Shown piece after piece: positions 1-8,314 of a stretch of 64,000 nt of DNA. Positions within the stretch are counted from its first letter, which is position 1; every line of letters begins with the position of its first letter. The translations under genes were made by a program, and so were the position numbers. This DNA is from Rhizobium grahamii CCGE 502 (lineage in GTDB: Bacteria > Pseudomonadota > Alphaproteobacteria > Rhizobiales > Rhizobiaceae): assembly GCF_000298315.2 (NCBI RefSeq), contig NZ_AEYE02000037.1, positions 62,001-126,000 of the forward strand. The letters run 5' to 3'. The notes beneath the pieces are model-generated. The model saw nothing but the letters and a program-made list of their open reading frames with translations. It had not been told where the DNA came from and did not search any database.

Positions 1-174
1 CTCAGGGCAATCGATGTGAACCTGAACGATCTTGTCCGGCTCTCAAGGCAGCACAACGTCTCGGCCGACAGCGCCGCTGTGCTTCGTGAGCTGCAACTCG
101 TTCTTGCCGGTCTGATGCTGGAGCTTAGACGAGTCGCCGCCCGGCGGGGTCGCAAGCTCAGGGAGCACGGCTGA
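1..174 (+). CDS. 5'-truncated small protein upstream of the relaxase
   Basis: The first 57 codons of the window are open in frame 1 and stop with TGA at 172-174. The visible tail is helical, with leucine heptads and a basic end (RRVAARRGRKLREHG). The stop overlaps the ATG of the relaxase gene by one base (TGATG), so the two are probably translationally coupled. Position and composition fit a MobC-type relaxosome accessory protein, but the N-terminal ribbon-helix-helix part that would show this is outside the window. The role is therefore inferred. Confidence 0.55.
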   Translation, partial: LRAIDVNLNDLVRLSRQHNVSADSAAVLRELQLVLAGLMLELRRVAARRGRKLREHG

Positions 175-2465
175 TGGAGCTCTTTCTCGGCGCCTTTACC
201 GAGGCATGGGAGCAGCGCAGGGCCGCCTATCTGCACGAGCGGCTGGCTGGCAGGATCAGGACCATCGACGAGGAAAAGCCGCGTCGGCGAAGCGTTGCTC
301 AGGATGATCGCAGTGCCCGCCCTGGAAGAACGGCGAAGACGAGCGGCCACAAAAGCGCGGAACGACATTTACCGCCTTTCCGGCCGATGTCGACGCGCTT
401 TACCGGCCTTGCCAGCGGAAGCCAGCCCGCAGTCGTCAAGCTGGCGTCCTTTGCCGGCGGCGGGCGTCTCGGGGCAATGGCACGCTACATCTCCCGAGAT
501 GGCGAGGTTGTTATCGAGGACCAAGCCGGGGACACTCTGGCCGGTCGCGAGAAGGTCGCCGGCATTGCGGACGACTGGGCGCATCTGATGGGCAATCGTG
601 CCGAAAGCCGTGACATCGGTTGCTTTCGCATCGATGTCGCCAGCCACCCCGGCGAGGAACAGGCGCTGAATGCATGGGCAAGCGATATTGTGACGTCGGC
701 GCTCGGAGCCCGGTCGTTCGCCTTCGCGATCACCGAGCGCGAGGGACAGCATCGGATCGACGGCGTGGTCGTGCTGCGGGATCGCAGCGGCGAGCGGCTG
801 AGTGCCGATGCCAAGGCAGAGGAGATCATTCAGCGCCGCATGGCTGAGCAAGGCGGGGCGTCTGCCGAAGACGTCCGGTTCCGCTTTACCGGTTACGGCA
901 ACGGCGTCGACTATGGCGCGGCCAGGCTGCGCCAGCTGGTGGAGGACTCCGCGGGTGCCGTCATGACCGACCGCGGCGAAACGATTGCCGATGCCAAAAG
1001 GGCCGGCGAACTCGTGCAACTGCAGTGGCGCGGCGAGCTTCATAGTCGCAAACCCCGGGATGTCATGCATCTTGTGATGTCAGCGAGATCAGGAACCGAT
1101 GCCGAGGCGTTTCGATTGGCGGCCCGGGAGTTCCTGGCGGCAGAATTCCGGCACCACCGCTATGTCTTTTCCCTTCACGATCCGGCCCGAGATCCAAAGG
1201 GCGAATTGGAAGGCGGCAAGCGACCCCACGTGCACGTCCACGCGATAGTTGCCATGCGATCCGAGGATGGCGAGCGCGTCGAAACCTCGATCGCCTCGTT
1301 TCGGCGCTGGCGTGCAGGCCTGGCCGAACAGGCACGCGCCCACGGCATTCGCATGGAGATGACGGATCGTCGTGAGCAGGCAAGCGCGCCAGCCTTCAAC
1401 CAAAGCCAGGTGCGCCCGATCAGTCATGACGGTCGAACCGAGCATGAGGGAACCTCGGCACATGGGCGGCGGCGATACCAAGACAAGCGGCGCGAGGTTC
1501 CCACTATGGCCAGAACGGCTGCAAGCCTCGCGTATAGCCGCGGCGTTCACATGCAATGGTCGGAGCTCGCCCGCGGCAATGCCGACCCTGACATTCGGGC
1601 CTTCGCCGATCGGCAGGTTGCGCGTCTGGAGACAGCGCTCGGGCGTCGCGAACCGAAAACACTCGGGCGGCAAAGCGCTGATCAGTCCCAAGATCAATTG
1701 CGGACTGTTCTTCTCACCCTATCAAGACTGGCGGAGGTCGGTTCCATGAAAGTGATGACACGATCCGAATTCGACGCGTACGAGCAAAGGGTGGAGGCAA
1801 GTCTTTCTCGCGCCGAACGCCTCATGCAAGAAAAGCAGCCGGACGTCTTCAAGGAAATCGCCGCTGCCGCGCGTGACCATGTTGGTGTGCGCCGCGAAAT
1901 CTTGGAGCAGGCCGAGCGTATGCCTCATCGAGGAACGGAGGACGGGAAGGTACTTCGGCACGATGACCAGCGAAGCGGGGAGGAGCTTGTCGTGCGTCAG
2001 GGCCTGGAGGCAGTTGAAGCCGGGAACAGAGTCCTTGCCGAAATCCACCAATACCGGGAAAGGCTAAATGCTCCCGATGGAGAAGACCACACCGACAAAC
2101 GATATGTGAAAGCAAGCCTTGACCTGGCACTCGCAAGCGCGGCAACGCTTTGTCTCAATGGCAACGACGTCATTCGGGAAGCCGCCGAAGTCGATGAGGA
2201 GTTGCGGCTTGAGATCGAACGGGCCGAACGCTCCCGTGACAGAACCAAAGCCCCGAGTCGGCCGGCGATGGAATCCCAGGCCGCCTCACCCTTCAGGGAT
2301 CATGCCGATAGGACTGCGAATGGTGCGGAGGAACGCCGTCGCTCACCGGCAGAGAATGCCAGGGGATTAGACCACGTTGCCCATCCCGATCCCACCGAGG
2401 AGCACGGGCAGCGAATAGACGGGCAAGACCGTGAGCGGCGTGAGGATGACGAATACGACCGCTAG
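174..2465 (+). CDS. VirD2-like relaxase / mobilisation nuclease
   Basis: Encodes 763 residues. A relaxase nicks oriT and pilots the strand during conjugative transfer. The three-histidine motif (PHVHVHAIV; His352, His354 and His356) that binds the metal ion is visible. A tyrosine in ARYISRDGE (Tyr105) is a candidate nicking residue. After about residue 420 comes a long charged, probably coiled-coil tail, typical of plasmid relaxases that interact with the coupling protein. The start at 174 overlaps the previous stop. An internal ATG at 387 would remove a basic low-complexity leader. No VirD4/TraG or type IV secretion genes are in the window, so the element may only be mobilisable. Membership of the relaxase superfamily is clear. 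The exact MOB class is not established. Confidence 0.85.
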   Translation: MELFLGAFTEAWEQRRAAYLHERLAGRIRTIDEEKPRRRSVAQDDRSARPGRTAKTSGHKSAERHLPPFRPMSTRFTGLASGSQPAVVKLASFAGGGRLGAMARYISRDGEVVIEDQAGDTLAGREKVAGIADDWAHLMGNRAESRDIGCFRIDVASHPGEEQALNAWASDIVTSALGARSFAFAITEREGQHRIDGVVVLRDRSGERLSADAKAEEIIQRRMAEQGGASAEDVRFRFTGYGNGVDYGAARLRQLVEDSAGAVMTDRGETIADAKRAGELVQLQWRGELHSRKPRDVMHLVMSARSGTDAEAFRLAAREFLAAEFRHHRYVFSLHDPARDPKGELEGGKRPHVHVHAIVAMRSEDGERVETSIASFRRWRAGLAEQARAHGIRMEMTDRREQASAPAFNQSQVRPISHDGRTEHEGTSAHGRRRYQDKRREVPTMARTAASLAYSRGVHMQWSELARGNADPDIRAFADRQVARLETALGRREPKTLGRQSADQSQDQLRTVLLTLSRLAEVGSMKVMTRSEFDAYEQRVEASLSRAERLMQEKQPDVFKEIAAAARDHVGVRREILEQAERMPHRGTEDGKVLRHDDQRSGEELVVRQGLEAVEAGNRVLAEIHQYRERLNAPDGEDHTDKRYVKASLDLALASAATLCLNGNDVIREAAEVDEELRLEIERAERSRDRTKAPSRPAMESQAASPFRDHADRTANGAEERRRSPAENARGLDHVAHPDPTEEHGQRIDGQDRERREDDEYDR

Positions 2466-2528
2466 CTGCGGCATCTCGCGTTGCCGCTTTTGATTGTATC
2501 AATGGCAACATTCGCGTAAAAGGTATAA

Positions 2529-3494
2529 GTGCGAAATGACCATGGAACCGCTACGATGGATGCGATTCACACCGAAGGCTTTGACGCTGCTTTGACACTG
2601 ACCGACCACATCAAGCATTTGCCGGAGCGGAAGCGGCGGGAGCTGGCCCGCGTGCTGGAGATCGTGTTCTCCGCAGTTCAGCAGTTCCAGTCCACGAAAC
2701 TGTCCGACAAGAAGAAGGCCGGCAAGATCCTCAAGGTGGTCCTCTATGGCTCGTTCGCGCGTGGCGACTGGGTTGAGGATCGTCTGAGCGGTTACCGCTC
2801 CGACTATGACATTCTCGTCGTCGTCAACGACAAAGCCTTTGCGGAAGAAGACGAGCTGTGGGAGGAAATCGACAACAGGCTGCTGCAGGAACAGATTGCT
2901 CATCGCATTGAGACACCGGTCGTTCCGATCGTGCACACGCTTGCCGACGTCAACGACCAGCTCGGCCGCGGCCGGCCATTCTTCGTCGATATCGCCAGGG
3001 ATGGCATTGTCCTGTTCGAAGTCCCTGGCCATCCGCTGGCAAAACCGAAGCCGTTGACGGTGGAAGAACAGCGCCAGGAAGCGAAGGGCTATTTTGAGCA
3101 ATGGTTCAAGCTGTCAGAAGAAGCTTTGATTGGCGCCGAGCTAATGCTTGGAAAGGACATCTGGCGTCATGGCGTATTCATGCTGCATCAGGCGACGGAA
3201 TCCGCTTATCACTGCGCTCTGTTGACCCTCACCCTCTATAGCCCGAAGTCGCATCGCATCAAGGTGCTGCGGTCTCGCGCCGAGGCGGTGGACCCGCGCC
3301 TGATTGCGGCGTGGCCCCGGGACAGTCGATTTGCGCGCCGGTGCTTTGAACTGCTATCTCGCGCCTACGTCGAGGCCAGATACTCCGCGCAATACAAAAT
3401 CACAAAAGATGAACTCGACTGGTTGACGGAGCGTGTCAGGAGCTTGCAGGAAGTTGTCAACCTCGTGTGTCTCGACCGTCTCGCCGGCGACTGA
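2529..3494 (+). CDS. Nucleotidyltransferase-HEPN fusion protein
   Basis: 321 residues. The N-terminal half is a minimal nucleotidyltransferase domain with the GSFARGDW motif (74-81) and SDYDILVV (91-98), the two Asp of which should bind metal. The C-terminal half, from about residue 190, is a large HEPN domain with the characteristic helical segment around GVFMLHQATESAYHCAL and a later ARYSAQYKI element. In separate-gene systems MNT antitoxins adenylylate HEPN RNases; here both are one chain. A GTG start at 2529 has AAAGG just upstream. An ATG at 2556 (MDAIHTEG) is an alternative. It stands alone, 63 bp after the relaxase gene. Family assignment is secure; a toxin or defence role is only possible. 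Confidence 0.8.
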   Translation: MRNDHGTATMDAIHTEGFDAALTLTDHIKHLPERKRRELARVLEIVFSAVQQFQSTKLSDKKKAGKILKVVLYGSFARGDWVEDRLSGYRSDYDILVVVNDKAFAEEDELWEEIDNRLLQEQIAHRIETPVVPIVHTLADVNDQLGRGRPFFVDIARDGIVLFEVPGHPLAKPKPLTVEEQRQEAKGYFEQWFKLSEEALIGAELMLGKDIWRHGVFMLHQATESAYHCALLTLTLYSPKSHRIKVLRSRAEAVDPRLIAAWPRDSRFARRCFELLSRAYVEARYSAQYKITKDELDWLTERVRSLQEVVNLVCLDRLAGD

Positions 3495-4561
3495 CGCAAT
3501 TATTGCTCAAAGGCGGTCAATCACTCCAATAGCCCAATACCTCGGCACTGATCTCAATACCTTCAGTGGCCACTCATGACGGCTTGGGCCACACGTTGGA
3601 GGTCGACGTCACTGTCGCTTGTCGAACCGCAAGCTCAACGCCAAGGGACCCTCGATTACACCGCGCCATGGGAACACGGTCTTGCCACGGGCTCGTCGTC
3701 GATGGAGTTTTTCGGGTCCGACAAGGCGGATCGCCACAACCGGCGGTTTGAGCAGTTCGTCAATATTAATTTCTTCGGCAAGCGCAAGCAAATGGGTTGG
3801 CATCGGGGCTCAGCACGCCCTACATGCGTCCGTGGATGCCGATCATGCGGTGAGCAGGGAACCTCGCTTGGAACACTTCTGCAGCGAGTGGACAGTGCTC
3901 CCACCCGCCTTCGATATGCTCTCGAGCGACGATTGGAGCATAACGCATCGAGCGACGCATCATGTGTGAGATTTACCACACCGACGCAGGAACGGCCGTC
4001 TCTAGCGGAAATAAGCGACTATAGGGACTTTTCCTTTTTTAGGAACTCCACATAGCTTGCGCCTGCCCGGAAACGGGTGGAAACGCTGCCGACGCTTGTC
4101 GAAGGCAATTGGTGCGCGTCGGCAGCGTTTCATCCGGCATCATGCTGGAGCTCACGCTTGTGTGGAAGCGGCGGATCGCGCCTCGCCCCAGTTGGCGGCC
4201 TCTCATTCTGAGCGTCGGCAAGTTGATGCGGGCCGTGTGCCGCGCGAGTAACTTGACGCCCTGACAAGTCAGGCGAGCGTTTCCGGGCCAATGTCTTCGG
4301 TGAGGAAATTTTTCAGCCGGAGCATTCTCCGGGCGAGCAGGGGCTCGATCGTTCGAAGTCTCTGGGCGGTGGTTGATGGCATCGGATGTGACGTTCCCTC
4401 TAATTGCAAATAATATGCAGCGGTTTTATAAAACGTCACCGACATGGCCGGATCGCCTCCTGCCACCTCGCAGACGGCGTGATTGCAAGAGACTTGTAAT
4501 GCTGGGGCCATAGATGCGCGGGACGTGCAGTCTGCTCGGCAAAAGCACACCATAGGAGACT
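3495..4561. other. About 1.07 kb without a recognisable gene
   Basis: Open frames here (for example 3576-4055 plus and 3609-3803 minus) lack recognisable domains or convincing ribosome binding sites, and they overlap each other on both strands. A short minus-strand stretch ending at 4269, reading RLKNFLTEDIGPETLA, faintly resembles the start of an AraC-type helix-turn-helix. It is too short to call. The segment holds a long perfect inverted repeat (4080-4131) and a small hairpin CCTGAC-AA-GTCAGG at 4260-4273. It probably is decayed DNA between the mobilisation genes and the sulfur island. Confidence 0.5.
4080..4131. repeat. Perfect 16-bp inverted repeat, 20-nt loop
   Basis: GAAACGCTGCCGACGC at 4080-4095 is matched exactly by its reverse complement at 4116-4131, separated by 20 bases. 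No T-run follows on either strand, so it is not an ordinary intrinsic terminator. It could be a palindromic intergenic element, a recombination or IS-end relic, or the stem of a structured RNA. Confidence 0.7.
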
Positions 4562-5869
4562 TCATCTCGGATAGGACAACCCATACCGGTCGCGTATCGT
4601 CCGCCCTTCATATTGGCGGGGATAGACGTTTCTGTCCTGGAGGATTGGGATGACCTTGTCGACGAACTCCTCGATGTCGTCAGGCGCCCGAGGTGGCTGC
4701 AGCGTGTAGCCATCCACCGTGCCGTCTTCCCAAAGGTCGATCATCTCTTCAGCGACCTGCTCCCCGGTGCCAAGCAGAAGTCGATGATGTCCCTCCGAAC
4801 GGCGTACGGCCTGGCGAGCTGTCAGTTTCTCGTGCTGCAGAAGATCGGAGAGGCCGAGCCCCATTCCCACGGCCTGCTGCCTGTTCGGGTCGGGGACGAA
4901 ACGTTTGTAGTCTAATACCGCATCGGGGTCGAAGCGGTCACGATCCAGTCCGTGTTCGCGCACGAAGCGTTCGAGCAGGCCATCTTCGGAGCCGGCACCG
5001 CTGAAAAGCTCATGCTTGCGCAGTGCCTCCTCCCTGGTATCGCCGATAATGACCACGAGACCGGGAACGATGCGAATGCTCGACGGATCGCGTCCGAACG
5101 AAACGGCCCGGTTGCGCACCTTGTCGCCGAATGCCCTGCCCGCGGGTTTCGACAGGATGTTGCAGTAGATGATCTCGCCGTGCCGGGCCGCAAGATCGAT
5201 GCCGCCATCAGACGCGCCAGCCTGGGCGATGACCGGATGGCCCTGCGGGCCGCGCGGGACGTTGAGCGGACCGCGCACCTGGAAGAATGTGTCGTCGTGA
5301 TCGACCGCAATCGCACTCGTGCTGTCCCAGAAACGATCGGCCGCAACCTCACCCTCCCGGCCCGGATCCCAGCTCGACCACAGCTTCTTTGCCACGTCAA
5401 GAAATTCGGTCGCGCGGGCATAGCGCTCGTTGCGCGGCGGAAGTGCTGCACTCCCAAAATTGGCGGCGACGTTCGGATTGAACGACGACACGATGTTGAC
5501 GATCAGCCGACCGCCCGAAATGATATCGAGCGACTGGACGCGCCGCGCGAAATTATAGGGTGAATTGTAGGTGGAAGACACCGTTACGACGAAACCGATA
5601 TCCGGCACCTGCGCGGCCAGCGCCGTGCACAGGATAAGCGGATCGATCGTGTGGAAGGGACGACCAAGCGGTTCCGTCATCAGGGCCGGATGGTCGGAAA
5701 AGAACACGGCATCGAACAGTCCCTTGTGGGCGATTTCCGCCAGGCGCCGGTAATAGGCGGGATCGTTGATGTCGTGCCGATTACCAATGCGGTACTTCCA
5801 GGCATTCGCGAGATAGCCGGTGGAATTCAGCCCGACATTGAGGTTCATGCGACGTTTTTGAATGCTCAT
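4562..5869 (-). CDS. LLM-class FMN-dependent monooxygenase (NtaA/SnaA/DszA type)
   Basis: 435 residues, the normal length for the nitrilotriacetate/dibenzothiophene-sulfone monooxygenase branch of the bacterial luciferase-like superfamily. These enzymes use FMNH2 from a separate reductase to oxidise and cleave C-N or C-S bonds. Family features seen: the start NVGLNSTGYLANAWKYR, SDHPAL near residue 58, the DIISGGRLIVNIVSS barrel segment, and the QAGASDGGIDLAARHGE block. Its ATG overlaps the stop of the upstream flavoprotein gene (ATGA, 5866-5869), so translation is coupled. It is the last gene of the operon that begins with the binding protein at 9913. Substrate unknown; an organosulfur compound is likely from context. 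Confidence 0.85.
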   Translation of the reverse strand: MSIQKRRMNLNVGLNSTGYLANAWKYRIGNRHDINDPAYYRRLAEIAHKGLFDAVFFSDHPALMTEPLGRPFHTIDPLILCTALAAQVPDIGFVVTVSSTYNSPYNFARRVQSLDIISGGRLIVNIVSSFNPNVAANFGSAALPPRNERYARATEFLDVAKKLWSSWDPGREGEVAADRFWDSTSAIAVDHDDTFFQVRGPLNVPRGPQGHPVIAQAGASDGGIDLAARHGEIIYCNILSKPAGRAFGDKVRNRAVSFGRDPSSIRIVPGLVVIIGDTREEALRKHELFSGAGSEDGLLERFVREHGLDRDRFDPDAVLDYKRFVPDPNRQQAVGMGLGLSDLLQHEKLTARQAVRRSEGHHRLLLGTGEQVAEEMIDLWEDGTVDGYTLQPPRAPDDIEEFVDKVIPILQDRNVYPRQYEGRTIRDRYGLSYPR

Positions 5870-7119
5870 GCGCCAGTCCGTTCAGCCTGCTCTTGTTTTG
5901 CGACGCCCACTCCCGCCTGCGGGCCCGGGATCGTGCCGTTAATGGCGAAATCGCCGACGATGCGATCATGGTAGATGCGCGGATTGTGGGACGCGATCGT
6001 GCGGGCGTTGCGCCAATGGCGGTCTAGACCGTGGCCGCGCTTGGCCGCGGATGCTCCCAACGCGTCGAACAGCACCGTGCTCGCATCAAGGATCAGCGAG
6101 GTGATGACGGTGACGGACTGGCTGACCTCGAGCTCGGCGTTGCGGCCAGCCTGGGCTATCTGGTCTTCGTCCCCGCTCTGATTGGCCTCGTAGGCGCGCT
6201 GCAGCGCCCTCGCCGCCTGAAGCACGATCGCGCCGGCGCTATAGGCGGCTCCCCTGACCTTGCCCACCACCTGCTGGACCTGCGCGTCCTGTGCCGATCG
6301 TGACGCGTTGCCGCGGCCATAAATCCTCTTTCTCGCAGTCACATGGCGCGCCAAGTCGTTTGCGGCGGCGCGGCCGATACCGGCTAGCGAGGCCAGATGG
6401 ACCAGTTGGAAGAAGCCGCCGGAATAGCTGAAGCGCACCGCGCTTGGCTTGATCAGCTCGTCGGCAATCTCGACATCCCGGAAGCGGGCCGTGCCGCTGG
6501 CTGTCAGTGATTGACCAAACCCATCCCAATCGTCAATGATCTCGACACCCCGCGCCGACGTCGGCACCAGCGCGCCGATCGGTTGCCCCTCCCCGTCGAT
6601 CGCTCCCAGCGTGATCCAGTCCGCGTAAAGGGATCCGGTTGTATAGAATTTTTCGCCGTCGAGACGCCAGTTGGCGCCATTGCGGATAAGGCGCGTCGAA
6701 TAGCTGCCGAGCGGCGTGTCGCCAAGTTCGGAGAACCCGCTTCCGATCGTCTCGCCCTGCCCGAGTCTTTTCAGCCAGCCGTCGCGCCAGGCGCTGTCAG
6801 GCGCGTTCAGCAGATCCTCGGTGAAGCCGAAGTGGCTGCGATAGGCGTTGGTGAGGTTCGGATCGGCCGCGGCAAGCTCGATGATAAGGCCGAAAAGCTC
6901 CGGCAAAGTCACGCCAAAGCCTCCATCGGCAACCGCAAGCCGCAATCGCGAGAAGCCTGAGCTCTTCAGCCATTCATAGGCATCGAAAGGCAGTTCATGG
7001 GCGATGTCGCGTTCAACCGCACGCTCACCAATGCGGGCGAAAACGGGCCTGAAGGTCTCCGCGAGACGCTCGAACCGCTCGCTGGGCGGTGCGCCCCAGG
7101 CCCCACTGATATCAGTCAT
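5866..7119 (-). CDS. Acyl-CoA dehydrogenase-fold flavoprotein (SfnB/DszC type)
   Basis: 417 residues covering the N-terminal helical, middle beta and C-terminal helical domains of the acyl-CoA dehydrogenase fold. The middle region carries DDWDGFGQSLTASGTARF, typical of the DszC/SfnB group that acts as FMNH2-dependent oxygenases in sulfur scavenging and not as CoA-thioester dehydrogenases. The C-terminal RHWRNARTIASHNPRIYHDRIVGDF block is also typical of that group. It lies between the rhodanese gene and the coupled LLM monooxygenase, so the pair probably acts in sequence on one substrate. The precise reaction is inferred. Confidence 0.85.
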   Translation of the reverse strand: MTDISGAWGAPPSERFERLAETFRPVFARIGERAVERDIAHELPFDAYEWLKSSGFSRLRLAVADGGFGVTLPELFGLIIELAAADPNLTNAYRSHFGFTEDLLNAPDSAWRDGWLKRLGQGETIGSGFSELGDTPLGSYSTRLIRNGANWRLDGEKFYTTGSLYADWITLGAIDGEGQPIGALVPTSARGVEIIDDWDGFGQSLTASGTARFRDVEIADELIKPSAVRFSYSGGFFQLVHLASLAGIGRAAANDLARHVTARKRIYGRGNASRSAQDAQVQQVVGKVRGAAYSAGAIVLQAARALQRAYEANQSGDEDQIAQAGRNAELEVSQSVTVITSLILDASTVLFDALGASAAKRGHGLDRHWRNARTIASHNPRIYHDRIVGDFAINGTIPGPQAGVGVAKQEQAERTGA

Positions 7120-7208
7120 GGTGCTGTTCCTGTTTAAATCCGCAATACCGCCGGCTTTGACGGCAGTACCAGAAGTTCGGTTATTGTTCCGACCAAGACC
7201 AGGCTCGC

Positions 7209-8297
7209 CTAAGCGGCAGCCCTTTCCTTTGCCTCGAAATCGTCAAGCAGGATCGCGATCTCGAAACCGCGGCGGGCTAGCCAGTGGGCAACGATGCGGG
7301 CGCGCGAGCCAAGGAGATCGTCGACCAGGACGACGCGGGCCCCACGAACGGCAATGGACCGGTAGGACACGCCAAGCAGCTGTCCCCCTTCAGAGGAAAT
7401 CGATCCCGGCAGATGCGCACGCGTGAACTCCTCGGGTGTACGGACATCAAGGAGGTAGGTCGTGCGCTCCGGATCGGCAATCCACGTCTCGGCGGTTTTG
7501 CGATCGATCAGCGTCAAGGCGTCCTTCGCCGAAAGCCTTTCACCGTGCTCGCTGGCAAAGCGACGCGCCTCTTCGCTCGGCTCACGGTAGGTTGCCGTGC
7601 GTCCGGTCTCCAGTTCGAAACCCGCATTCGTCCAGCCGCTTGTGCCGTCGTCGAGATAGGCCACCGCATTGGAGATCCCGGCATCGATCAGCGTCTGGGC
7701 TCCGAGAATGGCGCGCGGCAGGCCCGCGCAGGAAACGACGACGTTTGTCTCCGATGAGGGAACGAGATCGGCAAAGCGAAGCAGCAGCTCGGCGCCCGGT
7801 ACGCCGACAGCACCCGGCACATGACCCTTCTCATATTCGCCGAGCGTGCGCGTATCGAGGACGATCACGTCGTTTCCCTGATCGTGCAGTGCCTTGAGCT
7901 CGACAGCCGAAATCACTGGTGTCTGTCGTTCCTCGCGCACCTTCGTCACGAAGGGAACGCCGGGGATATCGAAAGTCGGAAGAGCTTCCTTGCCACCCTC
8001 CCGCCACGCAGGAATGCCGCCCTGTAGGAAGTGGATGCACGTCCAGCCGACCTGCGCCAGTCGGGCTGCCGCCGCCTCGGCCGCGCCGTCGCCACCATCG
8101 ACCAAAACGGTACGGACGACACGCCGCGGCACAAAGCGGTCGAGTTCGGCCTCCAGGCGCTCGGCGGGGAGGTTCGTCGCAAACAGCGGCGAAGCGTACC
8201 CGACCTCCTCGACCGGTCGGATATCAAGCACCGCGAGTTCCAGCCCGTCGCCCAGCCAATCGGTCAATGTGGCTTTATCTATCGAACGTTCCGTCAT
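7209..8297 (-). CDS. Triple-domain rhodanese-like sulfurtransferase
   Basis: 362 residues in three successive rhodanese-like domains (about 5-105, 125-225 and 255-355). Each has the domain's DxR element (LDIRP, LDTRT, LDVRT). Only the middle domain keeps a cysteine at the catalytic loop (VVSCAGLPRA, Cys190); the first and third have DGGDGA and DDLLGS there. Rhodaneses move sulfane sulfur between thiols, which suits an operon that strips sulfur from organic compounds. The start is set at ATG 8297 because GAGGAG lies 8 nt upstream; a longer frame to 8336 would overlap the previous gene without a ribosome binding site. It follows the binding-protein gene by 17 nt. Confidence 0.88.
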   Translation of the reverse strand: MTERSIDKATLTDWLGDGLELAVLDIRPVEEVGYASPLFATNLPAERLEAELDRFVPRRVVRTVLVDGGDGAAEAAAARLAQVGWTCIHFLQGGIPAWREGGKEALPTFDIPGVPFVTKVREERQTPVISAVELKALHDQGNDVIVLDTRTLGEYEKGHVPGAVGVPGAELLLRFADLVPSSETNVVVSCAGLPRAILGAQTLIDAGISNAVAYLDDGTSGWTNAGFELETGRTATYREPSEEARRFASEHGERLSAKDALTLIDRKTAETWIADPERTTYLLDVRTPEEFTRAHLPGSISSEGGQLLGVSYRSIAVRGARVVLVDDLLGSRARIVAHWLARRGFEIAILLDDFEAKERAAA

Positions 8298-8314
8298 GAG
8301 TCTGCTCCTCGATT

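Noticed and set aside
369-1070. 233-codon minus-strand frame over the relaxase
   Set aside because: Antisense shadow in GC-rich coding DNA.
3576-4055. 159-codon open frame on the plus strand
   Set aside because: No ribosome binding site, no recognisable domain, odd composition, and competing frames on both strands over the same bases.
4269-4565. Possible 98-residue minus-strand gene after the LLM gene, with an AraC-like tail
   Set aside because: No ribosome binding site at its start, and the resemblance to a helix-turn-helix is limited to about 15 residues.
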